DNA from: Phycisphaerales bacterium
GTDB taxonomy: Bacteria; Planctomycetota; Phycisphaerae; Phycisphaerales; UBA1924
Direction of reading: 5' to 3'
Length of the DNA: 64,000 nt
Assembly (NCBI GenBank): GCA_020831775.1
Contig: JAFIFZ010000060.1
Location: 1 to 64,000, forward strand
Position 1 is the first letter of the stretch; each line of letters opens with the position of its first letter. Below the pieces are notes generated by a model. The model ran no database searches. It saw only the letters and a program-made list of their open reading frames with translations, and had not been told where the DNA came from. Both the position numbers and the translations under genes were made by a program. Below are positions 1 through 11,912 of the stretch, in pieces.

Positions 1-344
<344 letters not shown>

Positions 345-412
345 GCCCTTCGCCACCTCCCGGAAGCCTCTCAGGAGCGGTCCAGCGGCCTCCCAGCAGC
401 GTCACAAGATTC

Positions 413-443
413 GCCCCCGTCGCTTTGTGCGGCGGGGGCTTTT
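413..443 (+). terminator. Rho-independent terminator
   Basis: An 11-bp GC-rich stem (GCCCCCGTCGC pairing with GCGGCGGGGGC, one wobble) with a short TTTG-type loop is followed by TTTT. It closes the transcript of the partial upstream gene and separates it from the rRNA operon. Confidence 0.75.
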
Positions 444-481
444 CATTTGGCGGGAAGCGTCGCTGGCGATCGGGAGTTGGT

Positions 482-517
482 GGGGGAAGCGGGGGAAGCG
501 GGGGAAGCGGGGGGAGC
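482..517 (+). repeat. GGGGGAAGC tandem repeat
   Basis: Three perfect 9-bp units (482-490, 491-499, 500-508) and a fourth degenerate unit lie in the spacer between the first terminator and the rRNA promoter region. The four G-runs could form a quadruplex. No gene overlaps it. Confidence 0.7.
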
Positions 518-672
518 AAGGCTGATTCGGGGAGGGCCTTGGGGCGTGATTTTTTAAGCGGAAATGCGCCGGAGGCTTGACCCTGCGGCGGTGACGGTTA
601 GCATCCCGCCGCCTCATGAGTGAGGCCCGCCGGGTCCGCCCGGCAGGCCGGGTGAAAGCCCGGTCGGGAACC

Positions 673-701
673 TTGACAACCGGAAGTTGACGAGAGCATT
701 T
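673..701 (+). promoter_or_regulatory. Candidate rRNA promoter
   Basis: A perfect TTGACA at 673-678 lies about 180 bases upstream of the mature 23S start. The expected -10 position (about 695-701) holds only a poor match (GCATTT), so the -35 is the main evidence. The 345-672 stretch upstream holds a terminator, a 9-bp repeat and GC-rich hairpins but no gene. Confidence 0.45.
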
Positions 702-841
702 CACCCCCGCTGCGTGCGGGCGCCGGCAGAGCCGCCGGGCCGCACTTCGGTCTACCGAGACCGGGTCTTTCGGGCGGGGGTGAGTATGCCGAGTCTCTCA
801 AGCGTGGCGATACTGGCGTTTGGGACATCGATCGGAGGCTT

Positions 842-856
842 CGGCGTCCGGTGGGT

Positions 857-867
<11 letters not shown>
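842..867 (+). other. 5-prime arm of the 23S processing stem
   Basis: Bases 842-867 can pair with 3592-3617 across the whole 23S gene: 23 of 26 positions are Watson-Crick, with one wobble and two mismatches. The inner 11 bp are helix 1 of mature 23S rRNA and the outer part is the precursor stalk expected to be cut by RNase III. Confidence 0.75.
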
Positions 868-3602
<2,735 letters not shown>

Positions 3603-3747
3603 CCCCACCAGGCGCCGCGCCTGCCGGAACTCCGGCAACGCACGGTGATCTAACGCCGGGGTCGCTACGATTGAAATGACTTTGCATACGCTCTCGTCAA
3701 CGTCCGGCGTCAATCGCCGGTCGCCCTACCGGGCGTCCGGACGGTTT

Positions 3748-3853
3748 GTCGGTGATCAGAGGTCACGGGAAACACCTGTTCCCATCCCGAACACAGCAGT
3801 TAAGCCGTGGCCGCCGATGATACTGCATTGCGGGAAAGTAGGTCATCGCCGAC
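3748..3853 (+). rRNA. rrf: 5S ribosomal RNA
   Basis: The terminal stem (GTCGGTGAT at the start, ATCGCCGAC at the end) encloses the typical 5S core with CCCATCCCGAACAC. Length is about 106-110 nt. It follows 23S after a 145-base spacer without tRNA and is followed at once by a terminator. The ends may extend by one or two T bases. Confidence 0.93.
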
Positions 3854-3857
3854 TTTT

Positions 3858-3893
3858 GGGCCCTCCAAGGGAAATCTTGGTGGGCCCTTTTCG
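3858..3893 (+). terminator. rRNA operon terminator
   Basis: GGGCCCTCCAAG pairs with CTTGGTGGGCCC around a GGAAAT loop, followed by TTTTCGTTTT. It lies directly behind 5S rRNA. Confidence 0.85.
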
Positions 3894-3935
3894 TTTTGCT
3901 CACCATTCCTCAGCCGCCGATTCGCCCGCACGCGT

Positions 3936-3941
3936 TACCCT
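3936..3941 (+). promoter_or_regulatory. -10 element, leaderless start
   Basis: TACCCT ends 5 bases before ATG 3947. No Shine-Dalgarno sequence would fit, so transcription and translation probably start together. This also fixes the start of the gene. Confidence 0.45.
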
Positions 3942-3946
3942 GGGGC

Positions 3947-4384
3947 ATGCTGAAGCCGAACGCCCAATCCTTCACCGTCAACGCCGCGCTCGTCATCGCA
4001 GTGATCGCGCTGATGGGTCACATTCTCAACCGCTTCTATTTCCCTTCGGTGTTCAGTCAAACCCGCACGCTGAGTGTTGTTCATCCAGACGGCGTTCCGG
4101 CAATATTCATTACCGGTGAGTTTCCGGACAACCCGTCGATCTTTTTCAAGAACGCCTCAGGGAAGCTAGCTCTCGACCTCTCGGTTTCGCCGCTCGGCGT
4201 CCCGGTCGTCGGTCTCCACAACGAGCAGCACGGCACAAGACTCAGGCTCTGGCTCCCGTCGGACGACGGCGTTCCGCAGATCGTCGTGACCGCAGCCGAC
4301 GGCACGACCTCCACCCTCCGGCTCGACGCCCAGCTCTTTGAGGCGCTGTCGGCCCTGCCCCAGACGCCATCGCAGGGCCCGTAG
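3947..4384 (+). CDS. Single-pass membrane protein of unknown function
   Basis: 145 residues. A short N-terminus is followed by one hydrophobic segment (about residues 10-24) and a roughly 115-residue domain rich in beta-type hydrophobic alternation, probably outside the cytoplasm. An in-frame ATG at 3896 exists, but the one at 3947 has a -10 hexamer at leaderless spacing and gives a normal anchor sequence. No known family recognised. It lies alone between the rRNA operon and another unknown gene. Confidence 0.7.
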   Translation: MLKPNAQSFTVNAALVIAVIALMGHILNRFYFPSVFSQTRTLSVVHPDGVPAIFITGEFPDNPSIFFKNASGKLALDLSVSPLGVPVVGLHNEQHGTRLRLWLPSDDGVPQIVVTAADGTTSTLRLDAQLFEALSALPQTPSQGP

Positions 4385-4478
4385 CTTCGGGCGAAAGACA
4401 ATCCGGATCCGGGTCGGAACCAGGGTCGCCCCGACCCATCCGCTGTCGCCGGCTCGAACCGTCACCGATCGGCCCGTG

Positions 4479-4484
4479 TACACT
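4479..4484 (+). promoter_or_regulatory. -10 element upstream of 4532 gene
   Basis: TACACT at 4479-4484 would give a leader of about 40 bases that contains the GGAGG site just before ATG 4532. No clear -35 is seen. Confidence 0.4.
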
Positions 4485-4531
4485 CGCATCGCCGCACCGA
4501 TCCCCCGCGGCGAACACGGAGGCGATCCACG

Positions 4532-5242
4532 ATGACCCAGAAATCCGCCCAGGCACTCCTCTACGAAGGCGGCGCCGACGCACTCGTCCGCTACGAGCAG
4601 ACCACCGAACGCGTCACCCTTCTCCCCGCAGAGGCCGGACGCCTCGAGCCGGGACGCCGCCTCCGCATCCTCTGGGGGCAGGACATGCTCAAGGATGTCA
4701 TCGACGGGCGGTACCGCGCCGTCGTCTGCGGCGTCAACGACGAGGACAACGCCCACGGCATCGTCGCCCAGATCGTCAACCTCGTCACCACCAGCCAGTG
4801 GTCGGTCAACTCCGTCACCAGCTACGCCAAGGTCTTCCAGGACGCCGTCAGCGTCCACGCGGCCCACGACAAGGAGCCGTACGTCCTCAAGTACGACCTC
4901 GACTCATTGCTGGTGCTCGCGCTGCTCCGCCCCAAGGGTCGCGACCACTTCACCCTCGCCGATCTCAGCCGCGGGTTCAAAACCGTCTGCAAGATGATCC
5001 ACGGGCGTGTCGACCGCCAGCCGATCGCGACGGTCTCGTTCCTCGGCGCCCGCTCCAACCGCCTGGTCGGCGAGGACGGCACCGAGCCCAGCTTCGAGGC
5101 CGTGCTCAGCACCATGTACGAGACCGGCTTCCGAGGCGATGTCTACCCGAGCCCCCAGCTCTGGAACTACGGCGACATCGGCGTCTTCCCCACCTACCCC
5201 TTCCCCGAAGGGCTGGAGCGCATGCGCGAGGGAAGCAGCTAA
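4532..5242 (+). CDS. Conserved-looking protein of unknown function
   Basis: 236 residues, soluble, with mixed alpha/beta composition and no signal or membrane segment. A GGAGG site lies 9 bases before the ATG. I recognise no catalytic motif. Segments such as NDEDNAHGIVAQIVN and YGDIGVFPTYPFPEG have the density of Gly, Asp and aromatic residues expected of a conserved family, and G+C-rich third positions support a real gene. It converges with nadE (34-base gap). Confidence 0.8.
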   Translation: MTQKSAQALLYEGGADALVRYEQTTERVTLLPAEAGRLEPGRRLRILWGQDMLKDVIDGRYRAVVCGVNDEDNAHGIVAQIVNLVTTSQWSVNSVTSYAKVFQDAVSVHAAHDKEPYVLKYDLDSLLVLALLRPKGRDHFTLADLSRGFKTVCKMIHGRVDRQPIATVSFLGARSNRLVGEDGTEPSFEAVLSTMYETGFRGDVYPSPQLWNYGDIGVFPTYPFPEGLERMREGSS

Positions 5243-5276
5243 AGCGCCGGCGGTCCCCGCTTCGCACCGAGCCTGA

Positions 5277-7040
5277 TCACCCCGCGTGCCAGCCCCGCGC
5301 GATCGGCATCCTTCTGCCGGTGCCGAAGGCCACCGATGTGATCTTCAGGCCGATGGCGAGCTGCTTGCGCTTGTACTCGTTGATGTCGATCATGCGCAGC
5401 ACACGCGTGACGGTCTTCTCGTCGAAGCCGGTCTCTCGCGTGATGGTCGTCGCCGACTGGCGTTCCTCGACGAAGCGCCGGACGATCTCGTCGAGCGTGG
5501 CGTAGTCGGGCAGCGTGTCGGCGTCTTTCTGGCCTGGCGCGAGCTCGGCGCTGGGGGGCTTGTCGATCGTGCCTCGGGGGATCGGGGCGGCTGAAAAGCC
5601 GCAGGCCTCGTGGTGCTCGTTCATCCATTCGGCGAGGCGGTAGACGAGGCGTTTGGAGACATCCGAGAGCACCGCCAGCCCGCCGTTCATGTCGCCGTAG
5701 AGCGTGCAGTAGCCGACGGCCAGCTCGCTCTTGTTCCCGGTAGTCAGGACGAGGGCGCCGGTGCGGTTGCTGATTGCCATGACGACGACGCCGCGCAGGC
5801 GCGACTGCGTGTTCTCTTCGGCCACATCGGGCAGCGTCTCGCCGAGGCGGCGCTCGCCGAGGGACTCGAAAGCGGGGTCGATCGCGCCCTTTATCGCCCG
5901 CATCGGCCCGGACTCGCTGTCGCCGATCGGCACGGTCACCAGCTCGATGCCGAGGCGTTCGGCGAGCTCCCTCGCGTCGCTCTTGCTGTGCTCGCTGGAG
6001 TAGGGGCCGGGCATCGAGACGCCGAGGACCTTGTCCGGACCGAGGGCGGCGGCCGCGATCGCCGCGACGACCGCCGAATCGATCCCGCCCGAAACGCCGA
6101 GCACGACGCGCTCGAACCCGGTCTTACGGCAATAGTCCCGCACGCCCATCGTCAGCGCCTTGAAGACCAATTCCTCGGCGCTCGCTTCGATCCGCGGGTC
6201 CTCTGGGCCGTTGCTTGATCGCCCGGCGGCCGGATCGATGTCGGCGATCAGCAGGTGCTCTTCAAACCCCGGTGCCGCGGCCACCAGTTTTCCATCGGGC
6301 CCGAAGACGCAGGCGTGCCCGTCGAACAGCAGCTCGTCGTTGCCCCCGACCTGGTTGACGGAGGCGACAAAGACGCCGCGGCGTTTGGCGTGCCCGATCA
6401 GGATGTCGCGGTGCCTGCGCCCCTTGCCGAGCACAAACGGGCTGGCCGATGGGCTGACGACGATCTGCGCGCCGGCCTCGACAAGGTCGCCGACGGGGTC
6501 GGGCTCGCGCGTGTAGTGCTCGGCGAAGCCGGCGTCCTCGCCCTTCCAGAGGTCCTCGCAGACGCTCAGGCCGACGCGCACGCCGGCGACCTCGATCACC
6601 ACCGGCGTCTCGCCCGGCGTGAAGTAGCGGTCCTCGTCGAACACGTCGTAGGTGGGGAGGAGGCGTTTGTCGTAGCGGGCGACGGTCTCGCCGTCGCGGA
6701 AGGCAAGCAGCGCGTTGGCCGTGCCGCCCCCGGGCATCGGCAGCGGGCAGCCGATGATCGCGGTGATCCCGTCGGTCTCGGAGGCGAGCTTTTCCGCTTC
6801 GCGGCGGCAGGCCTCGACAAACCCTTCATGCTGCAGGAGGTCCTTGGGCGGGTAGCCGCAGATCGCGAGCTCGGGGAAGACGACGAGATCCGCGCCGCGC
6901 TCGCGTGCTTCGGCGATGCGTTCGGCGATCAGCGCGGCGTTTTTGCCGAGGTCGCCGACGGTCGGGTTGATCTGTGCCAGTGCAATCCGCAAGGGACGAT
7001 CATAGGGATCGGTCCGGACCGCCCACGCATCGGCGGTCAC
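5277..7040 (-). CDS. nadE: Glutamine-dependent NAD+ synthetase
   Basis: 587 residues, the usual length for the two-domain enzyme. It amidates nicotinate adenine dinucleotide to NAD+ with ATP, using ammonia released from glutamine. The N-terminal carbon-nitrogen hydrolase domain (about 17-275) shows the Glu57, Lys125, Cys161 triad in FPELAICGYPP, YDKRLLP and VCEDLW. The C-terminal synthetase domain carries the PP-loop SGGIDS near 317-322. The GTG start overlaps the TGA of the upstream gene (GTGA, 7037-7040), implying translational coupling. A TTG 16 codons later is an alternative start. It is the last gene of a three-gene operon. Confidence 0.95.
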   Translation of the reverse strand: MTADAWAVRTDPYDRPLRIALAQINPTVGDLGKNAALIAERIAEARERGADLVVFPELAICGYPPKDLLQHEGFVEACRREAEKLASETDGITAIIGCPLPMPGGGTANALLAFRDGETVARYDKRLLPTYDVFDEDRYFTPGETPVVIEVAGVRVGLSVCEDLWKGEDAGFAEHYTREPDPVGDLVEAGAQIVVSPSASPFVLGKGRRHRDILIGHAKRRGVFVASVNQVGGNDELLFDGHACVFGPDGKLVAAAPGFEEHLLIADIDPAAGRSSNGPEDPRIEASAEELVFKALTMGVRDYCRKTGFERVVLGVSGGIDSAVVAAIAAAALGPDKVLGVSMPGPYSSEHSKSDARELAERLGIELVTVPIGDSESGPMRAIKGAIDPAFESLGERRLGETLPDVAEENTQSRLRGVVVMAISNRTGALVLTTGNKSELAVGYCTLYGDMNGGLAVLSDVSKRLVYRLAEWMNEHHEACGFSAAPIPRGTIDKPPSAELAPGQKDADTLPDYATLDEIVRRFVEERQSATTITRETGFDEKTVTRVLRMIDINEYKRKQLAIGLKITSVAFGTGRRMPIARGWHAG

Positions 7041-8239
7041 GCCCGTGGTTCGGACCCGCGGGTCGTTTGGTCGGGCTGTCTGTCGGGTTGTCTATCGGGT
7101 GGGGGGTCGTGCGTTTCGTCGACCCTGATGCGCTCGCCCGACTCGGGGTCGACATCGAGCCCGCCCTTGCGTTCCTGTTCGAGGCGAGCGAGCTTGGCGG
7201 GGTTCAGCCTGGCGACGCCCGCGACCGTGCCGATGATCCACGCGACCGTCTCGCTGGCGGTGACCACGACCGCGACTGCGGCGAACCGCTCCGGATCCGC
7301 GATCCCCAGGAGCGCGACGGTCCCGATCGTCCCCGCCTCGCGCACGCCCAACGCCCCGGCCGGGCTGCCCGCCCCCAGCAGGAAGTACGCCACGCCCGAG
7401 AGCGTCGCCTGCTCCCAGGTCAGGGGCACGCCGAGCATCGCCGCGGCGAGCTTGAACCGGGCCGTGTGCACCGCGACATCGCAGAGGCGAAGCGCGATGT
7501 TCGTCAGCAGCGCCCGCGGGTCGGCGAGCATCACGATCCCCGTGTGCATCTTGGCGTAGGTGTCGGTCCGCACCGCCTTGGAGAGCGGCTTGATGCGCAT
7601 CAGGTCGATCATGCGCCGGAAGCGATCCAGCCCCTCGCCGAACGAGAACAGCCCCGCGAGTTTCCAGATCACCAGCGTCGAGAGGCCGATGCCGACCACA
7701 GCCGTCAGGATCCACCAGACATCGATCCCGCGCCGCCACACGCTCGCCCCGAGCAAGGGCAGCAGCACCGCCAGCATCATCACGCCGACCGCGCCGAACC
7801 ACGACCCGATCGTGAAAAACGGCACCCCGTCGCGCCGGTTGTGCACCGCCGTCCGGAACAGCAGGCTGAGCTTGAAGGGCAGATACGACAGCAGGCTGGC
7901 GATCGCGTTGACCGCCTGCACATCGATCAGCGGGAGCCGTTTCACCGGGCGGATCGCCGCCCAGAAGATCATCCCGTTGAACCCGAGCGTCAGCACGCCC
8001 AGCAGCACCATCGCGCCGACCTGGTGCCAGCTCGCCCGCCCGAGTTCCTCGAAGGCGTCGCGGTTTTCCTCGGCAAACGCCAGGCGCAGCGTCCACGCGA
8101 GCAGGAGCATCCCGATCACAAAGCCGATCGTCTGGACGACGAGCTTCCGCCGCGTCATGCCCCGGCCGGAGGGTTCTTTCGCCTTCGACGCCCGCTTGCT
8201 CGCTTTGGCCTGCCCGCTCGCTCTAGAAGAATCGCTCAT
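7037..8239 (-). CDS. Flippase-like integral membrane protein (LPG synthase TM-region family)
   Basis: 400 residues. After a basic, disordered N-terminus (about 1-30) there are seven to eight hydrophobic segments. The layout and the motif GSPAGALGVREAG near the C-terminal half resemble the lysylphosphatidylglycerol-synthase membrane region (UPF0104/YbhN-type), which is linked to lipid or polyprenol handling. The last 40 residues are charged and repetitive (DRQPDRQPDQ). ATG 8239 overlaps the TGA of the upstream gene (ATGA), which settles the start although the frame is open further upstream. Beside a GT-C-like protein it may act in glycolipid transport; that is inference. Confidence 0.75.
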   Translation of the reverse strand: MSDSSRASGQAKASKRASKAKEPSGRGMTRRKLVVQTIGFVIGMLLLAWTLRLAFAEENRDAFEELGRASWHQVGAMVLLGVLTLGFNGMIFWAAIRPVKRLPLIDVQAVNAIASLLSYLPFKLSLLFRTAVHNRRDGVPFFTIGSWFGAVGVMMLAVLLPLLGASVWRRGIDVWWILTAVVGIGLSTLVIWKLAGLFSFGEGLDRFRRMIDLMRIKPLSKAVRTDTYAKMHTGIVMLADPRALLTNIALRLCDVAVHTARFKLAAAMLGVPLTWEQATLSGVAYFLLGAGSPAGALGVREAGTIGTVALLGIADPERFAAVAVVVTASETVAWIIGTVAGVARLNPAKLARLEQERKGGLDVDPESGERIRVDETHDPPPDRQPDRQPDQTTRGSEPRA

Positions 8240-10461
8240 GGTTCCCGGCCTTCGCCGGAACGGCCGAGGTCGATGAGCAGGCGCATGGGTTGGCCCGCTG
8301 GGGTTGTCCACACCCGCAGCGGCGGGGGAGTGTGCTCCAGCAGGCTTTCGATCGTGGCGAGCGTCACGGCCGGATCGTACCAGCCGTCGCGCTCGCTCAG
8401 GCGGTACACCTCGCCGGGGTTGACCAGCACGAACCGGACACCGATCGCCCGCAGCCCGGCCACCCACGCCGCGGGATCATCGGGCGATTTACGAACGAGC
8501 TCTCCCAAAGGCGAGGCGTCCCAGGTCGTGTGGTACAGCACGGGAGGGCGGAAGTACAGGGGCGTCGCGTCGCCGAGCAGGTAGACCGTCTCGCCATCGG
8601 GGAGCGTGAGGTTCACAAACGCTTCGGGCGAGAGTTGAAGGCGGGCCTCACGCCGCTCGGCCGGCGGGAGCAACGCCCATTCATCCCGCAGCGATTCGCC
8701 CGTGAACATTCCGACACCGGCAAGCAGCATCGCGTTGGGCTCGCCCCCGCGCTGGCGGGCAAAGTTCCAGACCGAGACCCCCGCCTGCACGAGCACGATC
8801 GCCGCGGCGATCCAGATCGCTCCCAGTGGCACAGGCCGCTGCCTTGTGTCTTCCCGCGATGAACCACTGGCGGGCAAGCCGCCAACGCCACGCGCAATTG
8901 CAACCACCACGAGCCCGAGCCCGAGCCCAACCCCAGCCGGCACAACCAGCGGCAGCAGAAACCTCGATTGCAGGTGTGTCGCAAACATCCACAGCACCAG
9001 CGACACCAGCACACCCGCCCCGAGCATCACGCCCCAGATGCGAAATTCCCGGCGCGCCAGCAGCAGAACGATCGCAAAGACCAGCACCGGCGCCGCCAGC
9101 CCCCATTGCGTGTGCGTGAATCCGCGCGAGGCGTCCCCGATCGGCGACGCCAGCATCAGCACACGGTCAATCAAGCCCCCATCGAACGAGTGCCCCGCGG
9201 CGTACCGCGCCACCTGCTCCTCGCTCCAGTGGGCACGCCCGAAAACCCCAGAAAACTGCGGAAAAACAGGGTTCCCGCCCGCGATCGCGTTGCGCACCAG
9301 CCATGGCGCCAGCGTGATCGTTCCCGCGATCGCGCCTGCCCCGCACGCGATCCAGCGCCCGCGACCGCCCGTCAGTCCCAGCAAACAAGCCGCGGCAACC
9401 GGCGCCGCAAACAGCATCGCAGTCGGCTTGCACCCGCAGGCAAACCCGACCATCGCGCCGACGAGCGCCCCGCGCACGCCCGCCCCAAGCCCGCGATCGA
9501 CGCACGCCAGCATCGCACCGGCGAAGAACGCGACCACCCCCATCTCGTTGTACGACATCGAGCCCGTCACGATCACCCAGGGCGTCGAGAGCACAAACGC
9601 CCCGCCGATCATCCCCGCAGCCGACGCGACCCGTTCATCCATTCCGCGATCGACCCCGACCCGGCGCACGACCCGCCAGACCAGCGCCGCCCCGAGCAGC
9701 GCGAACCACGCGTGCAGCATCTGCGTCGAGATCGCCCGCCACCCGTCGCCGGCCGCGAGTCCGAGCCCTTCGGCGGGCGCCGCGCTCATCACGCCGAGCT
9801 GCGCGTACGCCGCTTCGAGGTACCCAGGCAGGTACGAGTAAACATTGTGCTCGTAAGGGCGCACCGCCCCATCGCGGATCCACTCGTTGGGCAGTTGCAG
9901 GTGATAGCTCAGCGTGTCGTACCCGCCGAACTCGGTGTCCCAGAGCCACCCCGGCGGGCTCGCCGAAGCGACAAGCAAAAGCGCCGTCCCCGGCAGCAGC
10001 AGCAGGCTCCATCCGCTCGGCCGCACGCGCTCGCCCCGCCCGGTCCAAACCGACCACACCAGCCCCGCCAGCCCGACGAACACCAGCCCCCAGGCAACCA
10101 CCGCTCCCATCAGCCCGAGCATCGCAAAGAGATGCCACAGGCTCAGCATCAGCCCCGGCCCGACCGCCGCCCCGATCCACCAGCGCTCGCTCCCGCGCCA
10201 CAGCCCCGAGCACGCCAGCCCCAGCCCGGCAGCGCCGAGCATCCAGACCGAGGCCAGCAGCACCGGCCCCCAAGCGTCGAGCACGCCCACGAGCGCCAAA
10301 AACGGCGCAACGGGCCCGCCCACCCCGAGCCCGATCGAGCCAAGCGCCATCACCAGCACAACCAGCCCGACCGCCCACGCCGGCAGCACCCAACGGCTCG
10401 GCGACGCATCGGCATCGGACGGCTTGCGCTCGCGGGCTGCTCTCGTGGGGGTGGGGGGCAT
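8236..10461 (-). CDS. Polytopic membrane protein, probable GT-C-type glycosyltransferase
   Basis: 741 residues with about a dozen hydrophobic helices and a C-terminal soluble domain. The segment around residues 190-220 (YDTLSYHLQLPNEW, then HNVYSYLPG) resembles the first periplasmic loop of ArnT/PMT-like enzymes that transfer sugars from polyprenyl-phosphate donors. The donor-binding Asp or Glu cannot be assigned with certainty. ATG 10461 has a TAGACT box 8 bases upstream. First gene of an operon with the flippase-like gene and nadE. A GGCGGGCAAGCCGCC palindrome related to a dispersed repeat lies inside the gene (8864-8890), encoding GVGGLPASG. Confidence 0.7.
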   Translation of the reverse strand: MPPTPTRAARERKPSDADASPSRWVLPAWAVGLVVLVMALGSIGLGVGGPVAPFLALVGVLDAWGPVLLASVWMLGAAGLGLACSGLWRGSERWWIGAAVGPGLMLSLWHLFAMLGLMGAVVAWGLVFVGLAGLVWSVWTGRGERVRPSGWSLLLLPGTALLLVASASPPGWLWDTEFGGYDTLSYHLQLPNEWIRDGAVRPYEHNVYSYLPGYLEAAYAQLGVMSAAPAEGLGLAAGDGWRAISTQMLHAWFALLGAALVWRVVRRVGVDRGMDERVASAAGMIGGAFVLSTPWVIVTGSMSYNEMGVVAFFAGAMLACVDRGLGAGVRGALVGAMVGFACGCKPTAMLFAAPVAAACLLGLTGGRGRWIACGAGAIAGTITLAPWLVRNAIAGGNPVFPQFSGVFGRAHWSEEQVARYAAGHSFDGGLIDRVLMLASPIGDASRGFTHTQWGLAAPVLVFAIVLLLARREFRIWGVMLGAGVLVSLVLWMFATHLQSRFLLPLVVPAGVGLGLGLVVVAIARGVGGLPASGSSREDTRQRPVPLGAIWIAAAIVLVQAGVSVWNFARQRGGEPNAMLLAGVGMFTGESLRDEWALLPPAERREARLQLSPEAFVNLTLPDGETVYLLGDATPLYFRPPVLYHTTWDASPLGELVRKSPDDPAAWVAGLRAIGVRFVLVNPGEVYRLSERDGWYDPAVTLATIESLLEHTPPPLRVWTTPAGQPMRLLIDLGRSGEGREP

Positions 10462-10469
10462 CGGGCGAG

Positions 10470-10475
10470 AGTCTA
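10470..10475 (-). promoter_or_regulatory. -10 element, leaderless start
   Basis: Minus-strand TAGACT is separated by 8 bases from ATG 10461. No Shine-Dalgarno site lies between them. Confidence 0.45.
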
Positions 10476-10647
10476 ACCCCCGCCTCAAGGCGAGGGTCCG
10501 CGAACGCTCGCCCGCTCCCCGATCCGCGTCCGATCACGCATGCTCGCGGCAACCTGTTCCGGCGGTAGGGGCGGGCCGAAGGGTCAAACGGCCCCCAGCG
10601 CGAACCCGCTTTCGCGTCGCAAGCCCGACGCGGCCGATCCTGCCCCC

Positions 10648-11358
10648 ATGGCACGACGCTTCAATCCACGCAGCGAGCCCCGCAACGGGGATGACCGGAT
10701 CGGCAGTCGGCGTCGCGCCGATCGCTACCCGATGTGCGCCGCAATGTGCTCGCTCGGGCAGGTCGTCGACCTCTCCGCGTCGGGCATGCGGGTCCGCTGC
10801 CCGGGCCAGAGCCCCGTTTACATCGGCCAACCCTTCTGGTTCGGCATCTCCGCCGGAGACAAGTATCTCCGCGTCCAGGGCGAGCCGATCTGGATCCGGC
10901 GCACCGGCCTCTTCGGCAACGCCTGCGAGATCGGCGTCCGCTTCGTCGGCGTCGACTCCAAGACCCGCGCGATGATCGCCGACCTCGCCCGCTACGGCTT
11001 CGTGCCCGACCGGAGCGAGCCCGCCCCGGCAACGGCGCACACCGAAGCCTTCGAGCCCGACGCGATCCCCGAGGGCGCAGAGCGAGTCGGTTCTGACAAC
11101 GCCGCCAACAACGCGGCGCAGGTCGAGGTCGAGGTCCCGGACCTCTACGAGATGTTCGAACTCCCCCGCTCCGCGACCGGTGACGACATCCGCGCCGCCT
11201 ACCGGCGCCTCGCCCGTGACCTGCACCCCGACAGCAACCCCTCGGCCGACGCCGCCGAGCAGTTCGCCGAGCTCACCAAGGCCTACCAGCTTCTGAAGGA
11301 CCCCGGCCTGCGCCGGCGCTACGACGAGCTGCTGCTCGCCTCACGCCACGCGGCCTGA
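10648..11358 (+). CDS. PilZ domain fused to a DnaJ-type J domain
   Basis: 236 residues. The N-terminal half (about 12-125) has the PilZ c-di-GMP signature: an RxxxR motif in RRRADRYP, then DLSASGMRV matching (D/N)xSxxG. The C-terminal 65 residues form a J domain: DLYEMFELPRSATGDDIRAAYRRLARDLHPDSN contains the HPD loop that stimulates DnaK ATPase, followed by helix III and the RRRYDELL end. The middle is acidic and Ala/Asn-rich. No Gly/Phe or zinc region is present, so this is not DnaJ. The design suggests c-di-GMP control of Hsp70 recruitment, which is inference. The start at 10648 was chosen over upstream starts because the PilZ domain begins there. Confidence 0.82.
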   Translation: MARRFNPRSEPRNGDDRIGSRRRADRYPMCAAMCSLGQVVDLSASGMRVRCPGQSPVYIGQPFWFGISAGDKYLRVQGEPIWIRRTGLFGNACEIGVRFVGVDSKTRAMIADLARYGFVPDRSEPAPATAHTEAFEPDAIPEGAERVGSDNAANNAAQVEVEVPDLYEMFELPRSATGDDIRAAYRRLARDLHPDSNPSADAAEQFAELTKAYQLLKDPGLRRRYDELLLASRHAA

Positions 11359-11396
11359 AACGCCGAGCCCCCCGCCCGACGCCCGCTCCCGGCGCG

Positions 11397-11402
11397 TACC
11401 AT
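11397..11402 (+). promoter_or_regulatory. -10 element, leaderless start
   Basis: TACCAT ends 8 bases before ATG 11411, with no Shine-Dalgarno sequence between. Confidence 0.45.
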
Positions 11403-11410
11403 CGCTTCTG

Positions 11411-11896
11411 ATGGCGGAGTTGCGACCGAACTCGATCCCTACCGACGACGATCCGCCGATCGACATCGCAGACCCCCTCTGCGCCGTCTTCCGGCGCAAG
11501 CTCAAGGCCGAGGGCGCCAAGTACACCCCCGAGCGGGCCCAGATCCTCGACGCGATCATCCGCCTCGACGGCATGTTCGAGGCCGAGACCCTCCAGGAAC
11601 ACCTCAAAGACCGCGGCCAGCGCGTCTCCAAGGCCACCGTCTACCGCACCATCAAGCTCCTCCAGGAGGCCGGCATCATCCAGCGCGTCCTCTTCGAGGA
11701 CGAGCAGGCCCACTACCAACTCGTCTACGGCCGACGCCCCAGCGACCTGCTCATCCGCGTCGACACCGGCGAGGTCATCCCGATCCAGGTCCCCGAGCTC
11801 CAGCAGATCCGAGACCGCCTCGCCAAAGAGCACGGCCTGAAGATCCAGAGCCACCGCCTCCAGGTCTTCGCCGTGGGCGAGGGGACCAAGGGCTGA
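11411..11896 (+). CDS. Fur-family transcriptional regulator with degenerate metal site
   Basis: 161 residues. The winged-helix domain (about 20-100) is typical: YTPERAQILDAI, AETLQEHL, and the recognition helix VSKATVYRTIKLLQEAGII. The dimerisation domain keeps the fold (VDTGEVIPIQ, EHGLKIQSHRLQVF). Where Fur proteins have the HHDH-L-C regulatory metal site, this one reads RRPSDLLIRVD, and there are no CxxC structural zinc pairs. It therefore belongs to the family, but its response to Fe, Zn, Mn or peroxide cannot be assigned and may be metal-independent. Regulon unknown. Confidence 0.85.
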   Translation: MAELRPNSIPTDDDPPIDIADPLCAVFRRKLKAEGAKYTPERAQILDAIIRLDGMFEAETLQEHLKDRGQRVSKATVYRTIKLLQEAGIIQRVLFEDEQAHYQLVYGRRPSDLLIRVDTGEVIPIQVPELQQIRDRLAKEHGLKIQSHRLQVFAVGEGTKG

Positions 11897-11912
11897 CCTG
11901 AGGGGAACGACG

